8,653 nt of DNA from CAYTUI01 sp964441335 (GCA_964441335.1 CAYTUI010000045.1:1-8653); one strand, 5' to 3'; shown: positions 1-6,884, counted from the stretch's first letter. Translations and numbers: made by a program. Notes: a model not told the origin generated them from the letters alone.

Positions 1-384
1 AGCCGGCCAATAAAAAACTTTTTCTAAAGCATAGAAAATTATTGACACATAAAAAAATTTGGCATCGTATTGAATATAAAAAAGCGAAAAATATAAAGCG
101 GCCAAAAAAATAGAGGCCAGAACCATACTTCTTTCAGTGCCAAAATAACAAGCGAAACGGGCTCCCAAAGGCATGACAAATAAATAGATTAAATAAACCA
201 AAAAATAAAAAAGCATGATAAAATCCAGTGAATAGCCAATATAAAAAAGATAAATCGGCTCAAAAACCGCTACCATGCCCACACCCAAATTAATGATTAT
301 GGTCGCCCAATAAAGCTCCTTAATCTCCCGACTCATCTGATGGGGCAAAAAATTATTGATAAATCTCAAAGTGGCGTGAATCAT
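1..384 (-). CDS. MFS-like multi-pass membrane transporter, N-terminal part only (cut by left window edge)
   Basis: The frame is open from an ATG at 384-382 to base 1, giving the first 128 residues of a membrane protein whose C-terminus lies outside the window. It starts MIHATLRFINNFLPHQMS, followed by hydrophobic segments at roughly residues 24-48, 53-72, 86-105 and 109-127. The segment between the second and third helices (PLGARFACYFGTERS) sits where the major facilitator superfamily has its motif A loop and resembles it loosely. I recall N-termini of the FLPHxMSxEIKELY type from Patescibacteria MFS proteins, but this was not searched. The ATG overlaps the TGA stop of tsaC in an ATGA, so it is probably translationally coupled and in the same transcript as leuS-tsaC. 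The substrate cannot be inferred. A different polytopic transporter family remains possible. Confidence 0.7.
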   Translation of the reverse strand, partial: MIHATLRFINNFLPHQMSREIKELYWATIIINLGVGMVAVFEPIYLFYIGYSLDFIMLFYFLVYLIYLFVMPLGARFACYFGTERSMVLASIFLAALYFSLFYIQYDAKFFYVSIIFYALEKVFYWPA

Positions 385-989
385 AATATTTTTAGACTGC
401 CTTGTCTGATTAACTCAATTTTGTCATCAGCTATCTTAATAATAGTTGAAGGTAAGGCCTGCGGTAAACGCCCGGCGTCAATAACTAAATCCGGTAGCAA
501 GGAACGGTCTCTGAACTGTTTAACAAAATCAGCAATGCAATAGCAGGGAGGCATAGTTGATACATTAGCCGAAGTTGAAACCAATGGTGTGGCTATTATT
601 CTGGCCAAAGCGCTAGCTAAAGGATGGGAGGATACCCTGACAGCCAAAAAACCCTGATGAGCGGGCACAGTTGTCTGTGTCACAGTGGCCGGCAGGACTA
701 AAGTTAATGGCCCGGGCCAATATTTAGTAGCCAGCTCCCGAGCCAGAGATGAAAATTTCACCAAACTGGCTGCTTGATTGATATCTGACACAATCAGGGG
801 CAAAGCTTTATCTGCGGGGCGCCCTTTAATTGCTACAACTTTGTTATAGGCCGAGCCGGAGTAAAAATCAGCGCCCAAACCATAAGCGGTTTCCGTCGGA
901 TAAACAACAGTTCCCCCTCTTTTTATGGCCTCGCTAGCCATTGATAATATTTTTATCCGGTTATCGGAATTTAATCTGATAATTTGCAT
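381..989 (-). CDS. tsaC: L-threonylcarbamoyladenylate synthase (TsaC/Sua5/YciO family)
   Basis: A 202-residue protein of the usual length for the short TsaC form; it lacks the C-terminal Sua5 domain. The family makes threonylcarbamoyl-AMP from threonine, bicarbonate and ATP in the cytoplasm. This is the first step of t6A formation at position 37 of tRNAs that read ANN codons. Visible signatures are GGTVVYPTETAYGLG near residues 25-39, KGRPADKALPLIV at 55-67 (the KxR nucleotide-binding stretch), WPGPLTLVL at 91-99, STSAN at 138-142 and PSTIIKI near 180. The ATG at 989 puts the family N-terminus (MQIIRLNSDN) in the right place; no strong Shine-Dalgarno sequence precedes it. It lies 56 bases after leuS on the same strand and overlaps the next gene by 4 bases, so it looks like the middle gene of an operon. 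Its neighbour leuS also acts on tRNA. Confidence 0.93.
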   Translation of the reverse strand: MQIIRLNSDNRIKILSMASEAIKRGGTVVYPTETAYGLGADFYSGSAYNKVVAIKGRPADKALPLIVSDINQAASLVKFSSLARELATKYWPGPLTLVLPATVTQTTVPAHQGFLAVRVSSHPLASALARIIATPLVSTSANVSTMPPCYCIADFVKQFRDRSLLPDLVIDAGRLPQALPSTIIKIADDKIELIRQGSLKIL

Positions 990-1045
990 CTACAGGCTAT
1001 TTTAAAAATATCGTCACTTGATTAAATAGAGCGCAAAAAAATTCA

Positions 1046-4000
1046 CTACACGACGATACTGATAATTTTACTTTTGATATACATAAATTTCTTCGGTGGC
1101 TGTCCGGCTAAATATTTCTGCACCGGACCTAAGGCTAAAACTTTCTGTTTAACTTGCTCTTCAGTCTCATCCGGGCCAACTGTTACCTGCGCGCGAACTT
1201 TACCGTTCACCTGGACAGCCATGATTATTTCTTGCGTCTCCAACAGTTGCTTGTCATATTTCGGCCAGCAGGACTGATGAACTGATTGGTCATGTCCTAA
1301 CTTCTGCCAAAGTTCTTCAGCCGTATGCGGCGCTAATGGCGACATTAGAATAACAAAGGTTTCCAAAGTCTGTTGGCCGACCTCGTCATGTTCGGTCATT
1401 TCGTTGAATAAAATCATCAGCTGACTAACGGTGGTATTAAATGAGCGGCGCTCAAAGTCTTCAGTGATCTTTTTTATGGATTGATTCAAGGTAACCTTCA
1501 AGTGCTGATTATCATGATCGCTAATTTTAACAGTTTGAAAATAATTCCAGACTTTAGTCAGAAAACGGTAAACGCCCTGCAGACTGGCCGTGCTCCAATT
1601 CTTGGTATCCTGATATTCGCCCATAAACATCTCATATAGTCGCAAAGAGTCTGCGCCATATTTTGCCACAATCTCATCAGGCGTAATGACATTTCCGCGC
1701 GACTTAGACATTTTCTGACCATCTGGTCCCAAAATCATACCGTGAGCGATTCTTCTGGCATAAGGCTCGGCTGTCGGCACGATTTTTTGGTCATACAAAA
1801 ACTTATGCCAAAAACGCGAGTACAATAAATGTAAAGTTGTGTGCTCCATGCCGCCATTATACAAATCCACCGGTAGCCAATATTCCAATTTATGCTTAGC
1901 GGCCAGTTCCTTATCATTGTGCGGATCGCAGTAACGCAAATAGTACCAGGACGAGCCGGCCCAATTGGGCATGGTATCGGTTTCCCGCTTAGCCGCGCCG
2001 CCGCATTTCGGACATTTAACATTGACCCAGTCTGTAATCTTAGCTAGAGGCGATTCACCAGTATCGGTCGGCTCATAATAATCAACTTCCGGCAGTTCCA
2101 AAGGCAAATCTTTGGCCTCCAACGGCACAAAACCGCACTTGTCGCAGATTATAATAGGTATTGGTTCGCCCCAATAATGCTGACGGCTAAAAATCCAATC
2201 ATGAAGTTTATAATTCACTTTTCTTTGAGCAACTCCCAGTTTCTCCAAATCATCAGCAATCTTCTGCCAACCGTCTTGGCTAGACAGGCCGTTATATAAT
2301 TCGGAATTAACTATCAAACCATGACCGGTATAGATACCAGAATCAGAAGATATATTGATCACCTCATTCAATAATTCATGGAATTTATTATTACCAGGGT
2401 TATGTTGGACAATAAAATGACCGCGGTTCTCTAAACTAATTAATTTGGCCCCGAATTTAATCCGCAATAACTTGGCATTTTTAATCCACAATGGCTCATC
2501 ATTATCAGAAACAAAAACCGTAAAAAAATTTAAACGTTTTTTTAAATCAGAATCTATATCAAATTCTCCAAAATAACGTAATTCTTCGTCTTCTTTCTCC
2601 AAATCTAAAGCCGGCGCCACTAATAGTAATCCTTTGATTCTTTTTCTTGTTTCTGTAAGCCATCGTAGGACAAAAGCCCCGCCGGCACTAGTGCCAACTA
2701 AAATTGTATTTTCATCTACTTTTAATTTTTCAATAACTGTTTTCCATTCATCATAATCAGGCTCCCAGTCAGTTGGCATTAAAGGATTATCAACCTGATA
2801 GCCCAGCTTCTTAAGTTCATTTTCAAACCAACCATGCCAATGTCTTTCATTAGGCATTATATAATCAGGATCACTACTGGAGTTTTTTGCTGATGAGCCA
2901 TGGATCATGACTACATTTGGCTTTTCCTGCCCCTGAATAACTTCAGTAATTTTCAAACCATACTTCTTAGCAAACTCCCAATCCCTTTCATCATGCGCCG
3001 GTACAGCCATGATAGAACCGGTCGCGTAAGACATCATGACATAATCAGCAATAAATATGGGTAATGGGTAATGGGTAATGGGGTGAACTGCCACGACGCC
3101 TTTTAATTGAACCCCGGTTTTCTCTTTCTTTTCCTGTCGCTCCCGCTCGGATAGCTTGCCTGACTTTTCAATATAATTCTTAACCTCGGCCAAATTAGTA
3201 ATCTGGGATTCCAAACTATGCACCAACGGATGCTCTGGAGCAATAACTAAAAAAGTGGCACCATAGATTGTGTCCGGCCGAGTGGTGAAGACGTTTAGCT
3301 TGTGGCTTGTAGCTTGTAGCTTGTAGCCAAATAACTCATCTAACAACTCCGGGATGTCGGAGACTTTGTGACCGAAATGACCGCGATCATTTAATTGTAT
3401 AAACTTAGCTCCCAATATCTCGGCGTTGTGCTGACCTGCTTCAAAAGGCACCCATTCGTCATCACGCGAATGAATAACGGTAAAATCCTTGCAGTGCTGT
3501 TTAATCTTTTCAATATTATAATCTCCGTCTATATAAAAATTTGATTCTTTATCCTGCTGGTCACCGCGATTAGTAGCTATCAAAATAACTTTTTTAACTT
3601 TTCGTTTGTCAGTTAATCTTTCCAGCCAACGCAAAATAGCCACGCCACCACGAGAATGTCCAATCAAAATTGTTTCCTCATCTGGTTGAAGTTGATCCAA
3701 TTCAGCCATCCAGTCAGCTAAAACCGGCTGGTCAGCTTTAGGTAAGACTGGAATATCAATTTGAAATCCTGCCGCTTGCGCCTGCTTTTTAAACCACGGA
3801 TACCATTTACTATCCGGATCGGCATCCTTACCGTGCATTAATATAACTCGGCCTTTACCCTCATTACCCATTACTCGTTCCTCATTACTCACTGTAAAAT
3901 CAATCTCCAACCCCTCGCTCCGGCCGATCCAATTAATCTGCTGTTGCTTAATATGTGGTAGGTAATCAACGGTTTCCAAATCGTCAATTAAACGGTCGGC

Positions 4001-4594
4001 GTACTTGGTAATTTTTAAAATCCATTGAGCAATGGTCCTCTGCTCTACTTCGGTCCCGCATCGTTCGCATTTACCGTCAACGACTTCCTCAAAAGCCAAA
4101 CCAATTTTACAGGACGGGCACCAATTAATAGGGACTTCTTTTTTCTCGGCCAGACCGGCTTTAAAAAGTTGCAGAAAAATCCACTGCGTCCATTTATAAT
4201 ACTTGGGATCGGTGGTATTTATCTCCCGCGACCAGTCAAAGGAAATGCCCAAAGACATTATTTGCCTTTTGAAATTGGCGATATTTTTGGCTACCGCTTC
4301 CCGCGGATGTATTTTATGTTTAATAGCATAATTTTCCGCCGGCAAGCCAAAAGCATCCCAACCAATCGGATAAAGCACATTAAAACCCTGCAGACGGTAG
4401 TAACGCGATACTACATCCTGTGCTATATATGACAAACAATGGCCGACATGCAAACCATCGCCCGACGGATAAGGAAATTCAATCAGAACATACCTTTTAT
4501 CTTTGTCGGAAAAGTCCTCGGCTTTATTCAATTCTTTTTTCTGCCAGGACTGCTGCCATTTTTTATCTAGCTCCTGCGGTTTATACTCATTCAT
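1046..4594 (-). CDS. leuS: Leucyl-tRNA synthetase with two serine-hydrolase domains inserted in the editing domain
   Basis: A class I aminoacyl-tRNA synthetase that charges tRNA-Leu with leucine in the cytoplasm. The order seen is: N-terminus PQELDKKWQQSW; HIGH-type motif HVGH at 49-52; zinc knuckle C159/C162/C176/C179; entry to CP1 with WIGRSEGLEIDFTV at 222-235; hydrolase insert 1 (about 236-432); editing motif TTRPDT at 437-442; editing-site VPAHDERDWEFAKKYG near 531-546; hydrolase insert 2 (about 556-752); LIVNSELYNGL; second Cys cluster C817/C820/C861/C864; KMSKS at 961-965; anticodon-binding and C-terminal domains. By alignment from memory, T442 and D538 match E. coli T252 and D345, so the native editing pocket looks intact. 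At 1182 residues it is about 395 longer than its 787-residue core. The frame is unbroken. The start gives the usual LeuRS N-terminus. No Shine-Dalgarno sequence is seen, and a promoter ends 7 bases before the ATG. tsaC follows on the same strand. Confidence 0.97.
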   Translation of the reverse strand: MNEYKPQELDKKWQQSWQKKELNKAEDFSDKDKRYVLIEFPYPSGDGLHVGHCLSYIAQDVVSRYYRLQGFNVLYPIGWDAFGLPAENYAIKHKIHPREAVAKNIANFKRQIMSLGISFDWSREINTTDPKYYKWTQWIFLQLFKAGLAEKKEVPINWCPSCKIGLAFEEVVDGKCERCGTEVEQRTIAQWILKITKYADRLIDDLETVDYLPHIKQQQINWIGRSEGLEIDFTVSNEERVMGNEGKGRVILMHGKDADPDSKWYPWFKKQAQAAGFQIDIPVLPKADQPVLADWMAELDQLQPDEETILIGHSRGGVAILRWLERLTDKRKVKKVILIATNRGDQQDKESNFYIDGDYNIEKIKQHCKDFTVIHSRDDEWVPFEAGQHNAEILGAKFIQLNDRGHFGHKVSDIPELLDELFGYKLQATSHKLNVFTTRPDTIYGATFLVIAPEHPLVHSLESQITNLAEVKNYIEKSGKLSERERQEKKEKTGVQLKGVVAVHPITHYPLPIFIADYVMMSYATGSIMAVPAHDERDWEFAKKYGLKITEVIQGQEKPNVVMIHGSSAKNSSSDPDYIMPNERHWHGWFENELKKLGYQVDNPLMPTDWEPDYDEWKTVIEKLKVDENTILVGTSAGGAFVLRWLTETRKRIKGLLLVAPALDLEKEDEELRYFGEFDIDSDLKKRLNFFTVFVSDNDEPLWIKNAKLLRIKFGAKLISLENRGHFIVQHNPGNNKFHELLNEVINISSDSGIYTGHGLIVNSELYNGLSSQDGWQKIADDLEKLGVAQRKVNYKLHDWIFSRQHYWGEPIPIIICDKCGFVPLEAKDLPLELPEVDYYEPTDTGESPLAKITDWVNVKCPKCGGAAKRETDTMPNWAGSSWYYLRYCDPHNDKELAAKHKLEYWLPVDLYNGGMEHTTLHLLYSRFWHKFLYDQKIVPTAEPYARRIAHGMILGPDGQKMSKSRGNVITPDEIVAKYGADSLRLYEMFMGEYQDTKNWSTASLQGVYRFLTKVWNYFQTVKISDHDNQHLKVTLNQSIKKITEDFERRSFNTTVSQLMILFNEMTEHDEVGQQTLETFVILMSPLAPHTAEELWQKLGHDQSVHQSCWPKYDKQLLETQEIIMAVQVNGKVRAQVTVGPDETEEQVKQKVLALGPVQKYLAGQPPKKFMYIKSKIISIVV
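2339..2929 (-). other. Insert 2 in LeuRS: second RBBP9/YdeN-like alpha/beta-hydrolase domain
   Basis: This codes for LeuRS residues about 556-752, between YGLKITEVIQG and YTGHGLIVNSELYNG. In E. coli LeuRS this is a short loop late in CP1. The domain begins PNVVMIHGSS and has the nucleophile elbow VGTSAGG with S636, an acidic loop VSDNDEPLW with D699, and NRGHF with H726, so its Ser-Asp-His triad is also complete. It is almost the same length as insert 1 (197 against about 198 residues). It has diverged visibly from insert 1, with a longer first loop, so the pair is not a recent duplication. Unlike insert 1 it has no micro-repeat at either edge. No stop, frameshift or independent ribosome-binding site was seen that would suggest separate translation. 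Confidence 0.9.
3059..3083 (+). repeat. GGGTAAT tandem repeat inside leuS
   Basis: Three units of the heptamer GGGTAAT plus a terminal GGGG, read on the plus strand. Translated on the minus strand it gives part of HPITHYPLPIFIADY, which aligns without a gap to the conserved LeuRS segment HPLTGEEIPVWAANF. The repeat therefore replaces rather than adds residues. Confidence 0.8.
3298..3325 (-). repeat. Translated 7-base tandem repeat at the C-side edge of hydrolase insert 1
   Basis: On the minus strand there are three perfect TACAAGC units and one CACAAGC, 28 bases in all. It is translated as YKLQATSHKL, joining the end of the hydrolase (LLDELFG) to the LeuRS strand NVFTTRPDT. A 7-base period shifts frame at every unit; the frame survives only because the whole insertion keeps it. 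Confidence 0.85.
3299..3889 (-). other. Insert 1 in LeuRS: RBBP9/YdeN-like alpha/beta-hydrolase domain
   Basis: This codes for LeuRS residues about 236-432, between the strand ending EIDFTV and the strand LNVFTTRPDT at the entry to the CP1 editing domain. E. coli LeuRS has only a few residues here. The domain shows VILMHGKDADPDSKW (oxyanion-side loop after the first strand), nucleophile elbow GHSRGG with S314, an acidic loop HSRDDEWVP with D379, and DRGHFG with H406: a complete Ser-Asp-His triad in the order typical of the RBBP9/YdeN branch of small serine hydrolases. The true domain is about 248-425. The outer residues (236-247 and 423-433) are encoded by micro-repeats. It is clearly homologous to insert 2, sharing the W..WF, DE.TIL.G.S.GG and LRWL spacing. 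Catalytic activity is inferred from the triad only. Confidence 0.9.
3861..3891 (-). repeat. Translated micro-repeat at the N-side edge of hydrolase insert 1
   Basis: Read on the minus strand, this is a run of GAGTAATG-like units (GAGTAATGA, GAGTAATGG, GTAATGA) separated by a few bases. It is translated in frame as SNEERVMGNE, directly between the LeuRS strand EIDFTV and the hydrolase. The peptide resembles no conserved part of either family, so it appears to be inserted linker. Confidence 0.75.
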
Positions 4595-4601
4595 GGAGTA
4601 A

Positions 4602-4630
4602 ACTTTACCAAGTTTTCACTCTATTTTCAA
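4602..4630 (-). promoter_or_regulatory. Sigma70-type promoter of leuS, placed for a leaderless mRNA
   Basis: On the minus strand, TTGAAA (4630-4625, 5 of 6 to consensus) is separated by 17 bases from TAAAGT (4607-4602, 4 of 6). Only 7 bases lie between the -10 box and the leuS ATG, so transcription would begin at or within a base or two of the start codon. This fits the lack of a Shine-Dalgarno sequence. It is a pattern match only. Confidence 0.45.
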
Positions 4631-4647
4631 GACACAAGAAACAAAAG
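4629..4647. repeat. AAGACACAA-type micro-repeat, copy 1
   Basis: The stretch beginning AAGACACAAGAAACAAAAG is closely matched 91 bases further on (4720-4738). Both copies lie in the leuS/peptidase intergenic region. Copy 1 abuts the presumed leuS -35 box. Confidence 0.55.
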
Positions 4648-4719
4648 TTTAATCTAGCGTAGCGATTAGGGGGTCTGCCTGTCCGCCTTTGGTGGAGGGA
4701 GCTTTTTCTGTTTGAGGCC

Positions 4720-4738
4720 AAGACACAAAACACAAAAT
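4720..4738. repeat. AAGACACAA-type micro-repeat, copy 2
   Basis: The stretch AAGACACAAAACACAAAAT matches the copy at 4629-4647 in the same orientation. It has the same low-complexity character as the micro-repeats inside leuS and no coding potential. Confidence 0.55.
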
Positions 4739-4750
4739 CAGCCAAGGACA

Positions 4751-4818
4751 TCGCCGAGTTTAAAAGCTCCTCAGGACTTTTGGATACTTTTGGTCACAAA
4801 AGTATCGCCCAGCGGCGA
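4751..4818. repeat. Nested palindromic element with a perfect 10-bp hairpin
   Basis: GATACTTTTG (4783-4792) and CAAAAGTATC (4797-4806) are exact inverted copies with a 4-base GTCA loop. An outer pair TCGCCG (4751-4756) and CGGCGA (4813-4818) encloses it. No T-run follows on either strand, so a Rho-independent terminator is unlikely. It looks like a dispersed palindromic repeat or a cruciform or regulatory site between two divergent promoters. The rest of the 4663-4840 spacer shows nothing else that I can support. Confidence 0.6.
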
Positions 4819-4840
4819 GCGATCCTTCTAATCTGTAATC

Positions 4841-4869
4841 TTGCCAAACTGCGCTTATTATACTATATT
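4841..4869 (+). promoter_or_regulatory. Promoter of the M23 peptidase operon
   Basis: TTGCCA (4841-4846, 5 of 6) is followed after 17 bases by TATATT (4864-4869, 5 of 6). A second possibility just downstream is the extended -10 TGTTATACT (4871-4879). Either would drive the plus-strand pair of genes. The AT-rich stretch around it (4857-4880) is the least ambiguous promoter-like sequence in this spacer. Confidence 0.5.
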
Positions 4870-4925
4870 ATGTTATACTTAAGCTCGGAATTAAGACTAA
4901 TCATATTACTACCAAGCTAAAACGA

Positions 4926-6236
4926 TTGCTTGTTGCCTCGGCCCTGAAAATCCTTCAGGGTTTACCCTTTATTGCCAAACCCCTAGGCAAATTTTTTGTT
5001 TTTATCGGCCGCGGTCTGAAATGGTTTACCAAGAAGCTTTTACTGCGCACCATACTGAAAATTTACTTCTTATTGCTCAAGTCCAAAAAAATATTTAATC
5101 GTCTAAAAATTTCCGGCCTTAGCAAGTATTTATTCTGGGCCAAAAAATATGTTTATAAAATTACTATCGTTTTAATTATTATTATTGGTCTAAGTAATAA
5201 TCTACAAGCCAAAAGTATTGACCGGGAAAATTACGGTTCACAAACTTTAATAGCTTCTTTCTTAGGCGACAGTCAGGAACAACAGGCCTACCTAGTTAAA
5301 GAAGAGGGCTTAAACATTATAGATCCGTCAGTCACCCACTATTTGGAAGATCAAGGTGCTTTACAAAATGATATTTTGGCCACGCCTTTTGGCAATGATG
5401 ATATTGAGGGCTTCCTTAGCATAACTCAAGGCGACAGCGCCTTAATCGCTCCCAGCTTAAGTGATCCGGACATTTTAACTGCTAAACGTGATAAAATCAT
5501 TGAACACACAGTCCAATCCGGCGACTCTATCAGCACCATTGCCCAACAATATGGAGTCAGCACCAATACCATTCTTTGGGAAAATAATCTCACCTGGCTA
5601 AGCACTATTAAGCCCGATCAAAAACTGACGGTTCTGCCAACTTCCGGTTTGTCACATACTGTTAAATCCGGTGATACAGTGTCAGCTATCGCCAAAAAAT
5701 ATCAGGCCGAAGCTGATGATATTATCGTCTTCAATAAATTAGCTGATGCCTCTGATATCACCAATGGTGAAAAATTAATCATACCTAACGGCGTTAAACC
5801 GGCTGAAGTTCAGAAAGTTTACAAGCCTAGTGGCTCTATCTTTAAGAATATTACTACTCCGGCTCCGGCCGAGACAGGCAGTAAGTTGCTCTGGCCTCTG
5901 ACCAGTCATCGAATGACTCAATATTTCGGCTGGCGACACGCCGGAATAGATATCGGCGACCATGTCGGTAACCCTATCTATGCGGCTGACAACGGCAAAG
6001 TGGAAAGAGCTGGCTGGAACACCGGTTATGGTTATAATCTGGTTATTGATCATGGTAATGGCATCAAGACACTCTATGGACACGCCTCTAAACTATTAGT
6101 GACTGCCGGCCAAACAGTCTCCCGCGGACAACTAATCGCAGAGATTGGTTCTACCGGCTGGTCAACTGGGCCGCACTTACATTTTGAAGTCATCGTCAGC
6201 GGTAGCAAGGTCAATCCTCTTAACTATACACGGTAG
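4926..6236 (+). CDS. Membrane-anchored peptidoglycan hydrolase: two LysM domains and an M23 (LytM) peptidase
   Basis: An extracytoplasmic cell-wall endopeptidase of 436 residues from the TTG start. Residues 1-75 are basic and hydrophobic, followed by a membrane or signal segment ending in a possible cleavage-like LQAKS (about 77-97). After a linker come LysM 1 (about 193-238, HTVQSGDSISTIAQQYG), LysM 2 (about 243-288, HTVKSGDTVSAIAKKY) and an M23 domain (about 330-430). The zinc ligands are visible: HAGID with H338 and D342, and HLHFEV with H417/H419, plus the conserved LYGHAS with H386. LysM binds glycan and M23 cleaves peptide cross-links, so a role in wall remodelling or division is likely. 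The start is uncertain: the frame stays open upstream to 4839 with no ATG or GTG, and the only alternatives there are rare ATT codons (4890, 4905) that would add residues ending in KLKR. Its stop overlaps the next gene's GTG by one base. Confidence 0.93.
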   Translation: MLVASALKILQGLPFIAKPLGKFFVFIGRGLKWFTKKLLLRTILKIYFLLLKSKKIFNRLKISGLSKYLFWAKKYVYKITIVLIIIIGLSNNLQAKSIDRENYGSQTLIASFLGDSQEQQAYLVKEEGLNIIDPSVTHYLEDQGALQNDILATPFGNDDIEGFLSITQGDSALIAPSLSDPDILTAKRDKIIEHTVQSGDSISTIAQQYGVSTNTILWENNLTWLSTIKPDQKLTVLPTSGLSHTVKSGDTVSAIAKKYQAEADDIIVFNKLADASDITNGEKLIIPNGVKPAEVQKVYKPSGSIFKNITTPAPAETGSKLLWPLTSHRMTQYFGWRHAGIDIGDHVGNPIYAADNGKVERAGWNTGYGYNLVIDHGNGIKTLYGHASKLLVTAGQTVSRGQLIAEIGSTGWSTGPHLHFEVIVSGSKVNPLNYTR

Positions 6237-6757
6237 TGGAATTTGTTTACTTACTTCTACTTTTAACTTTGGTAATCACTTTTGTGGTTTACCAACTTAT
6301 CGGTTTTAGAAGTCTGGCTCCCTGGGTGCCCAGCAAGTCTAAAATTTTGGCCGAAGCTCTGGAGTATTTAAATCTGCCGGCTGGGACAACTTTTATTGAT
6401 CTGGGAGCCGGCGACGGTCGTGCGGTTTTTTTGGCGGCTAAGAAATTTAATTTTCAGGCGACCGGCGTGGAGCTTGCTCCTTTAATTTGGGGCTTAAGTA
6501 AAATAAGACAACTGCTGGGTCGTCATTTCAAAGTCCAACTATTATTATCTGATTACGCCAAATTAAATCTCAACTCCTATAGAGTTGTCTACATTTACAG
6601 TCTGCCGGAAAATATCAACAATCAAATTATCGCTAAATTAAAAAAAGAACTCCAACCAGGCAGTTGGATTATCTCCTACAATTTTACCCTAACCGGTCAA
6701 CAGCCGGTTAAAACCTTTGCCGACAAATGGCGCCGACTGTATATATATAAAGTATAG
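6236..6757 (+). CDS. Small membrane-anchored class I SAM-dependent methyltransferase
   Basis: A 173-residue protein with one N-terminal transmembrane segment (about residues 3-23), then a short Rossmann-type methyltransferase core. Motif I is FIDLGAGDGRAV (about 53-64), the acidic end of strand 2 is TGVELAP (about 76-82), and a motif IV-like VVYIYSLPE lies near 117-125. A membrane anchor, a PWVPS-like segment and a DLGxGDGR motif resemble the FAM173/ATPSC-KMT group of lysine methyltransferases, but this is recall only and the substrate is unknown. The GTG start at 6236 shares its G with the TAG stop of the M23 gene, so translation is probably coupled. The pair may act together at the membrane, but no functional link can be read from sequence. 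No T-rich terminator is evident just downstream. Confidence 0.85.
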   Translation: MEFVYLLLLLTLVITFVVYQLIGFRSLAPWVPSKSKILAEALEYLNLPAGTTFIDLGAGDGRAVFLAAKKFNFQATGVELAPLIWGLSKIRQLLGRHFKVQLLLSDYAKLNLNSYRVVYIYSLPENINNQIIAKLKKELQPGSWIISYNFTLTGQQPVKTFADKWRRLYIYKV

Positions 6758-6788
6758 CCCGACTCATTCTTCCTTGTCAGGGATAGCT

Positions 6789-6837
6789 CGCGACCTAACC
6801 TCACCTTCAAAGGGGAGGAATTGAAGGAGAGGATAAA
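6789..6837 (+). repeat. 49-base direct repeat, left copy
   Basis: It begins CGCGACCTAACCTCACC and ends GGAGAGGATAAA. It is near-identical to the copy at 7754-7803 in the same orientation, with three substitutions and one single-base indel by eye. The centre is an imperfect palindrome of the CCTCCCCTT/AAGGGGAGG kind, decayed in this copy. It lies 31 bases after the methyltransferase stop. Confidence 0.85.
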
Positions 6838-6884
6838 AAATCGAGCTAATCATTTACTACAATGCCCAATATCTGAATTCTCAA

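Noticed and set aside
2339..3889. The LeuRS inserts might be inteins
   Set aside because: There is no Cys/Ser at a splice start, no terminal His-Asn and no Hint or homing endonuclease motifs; both match alpha/beta-hydrolases with full triads.
4025..4662. Plus-strand open frames antisense to the 5' part of leuS
   Set aside because: Shadows of the strongly supported leuS frame.
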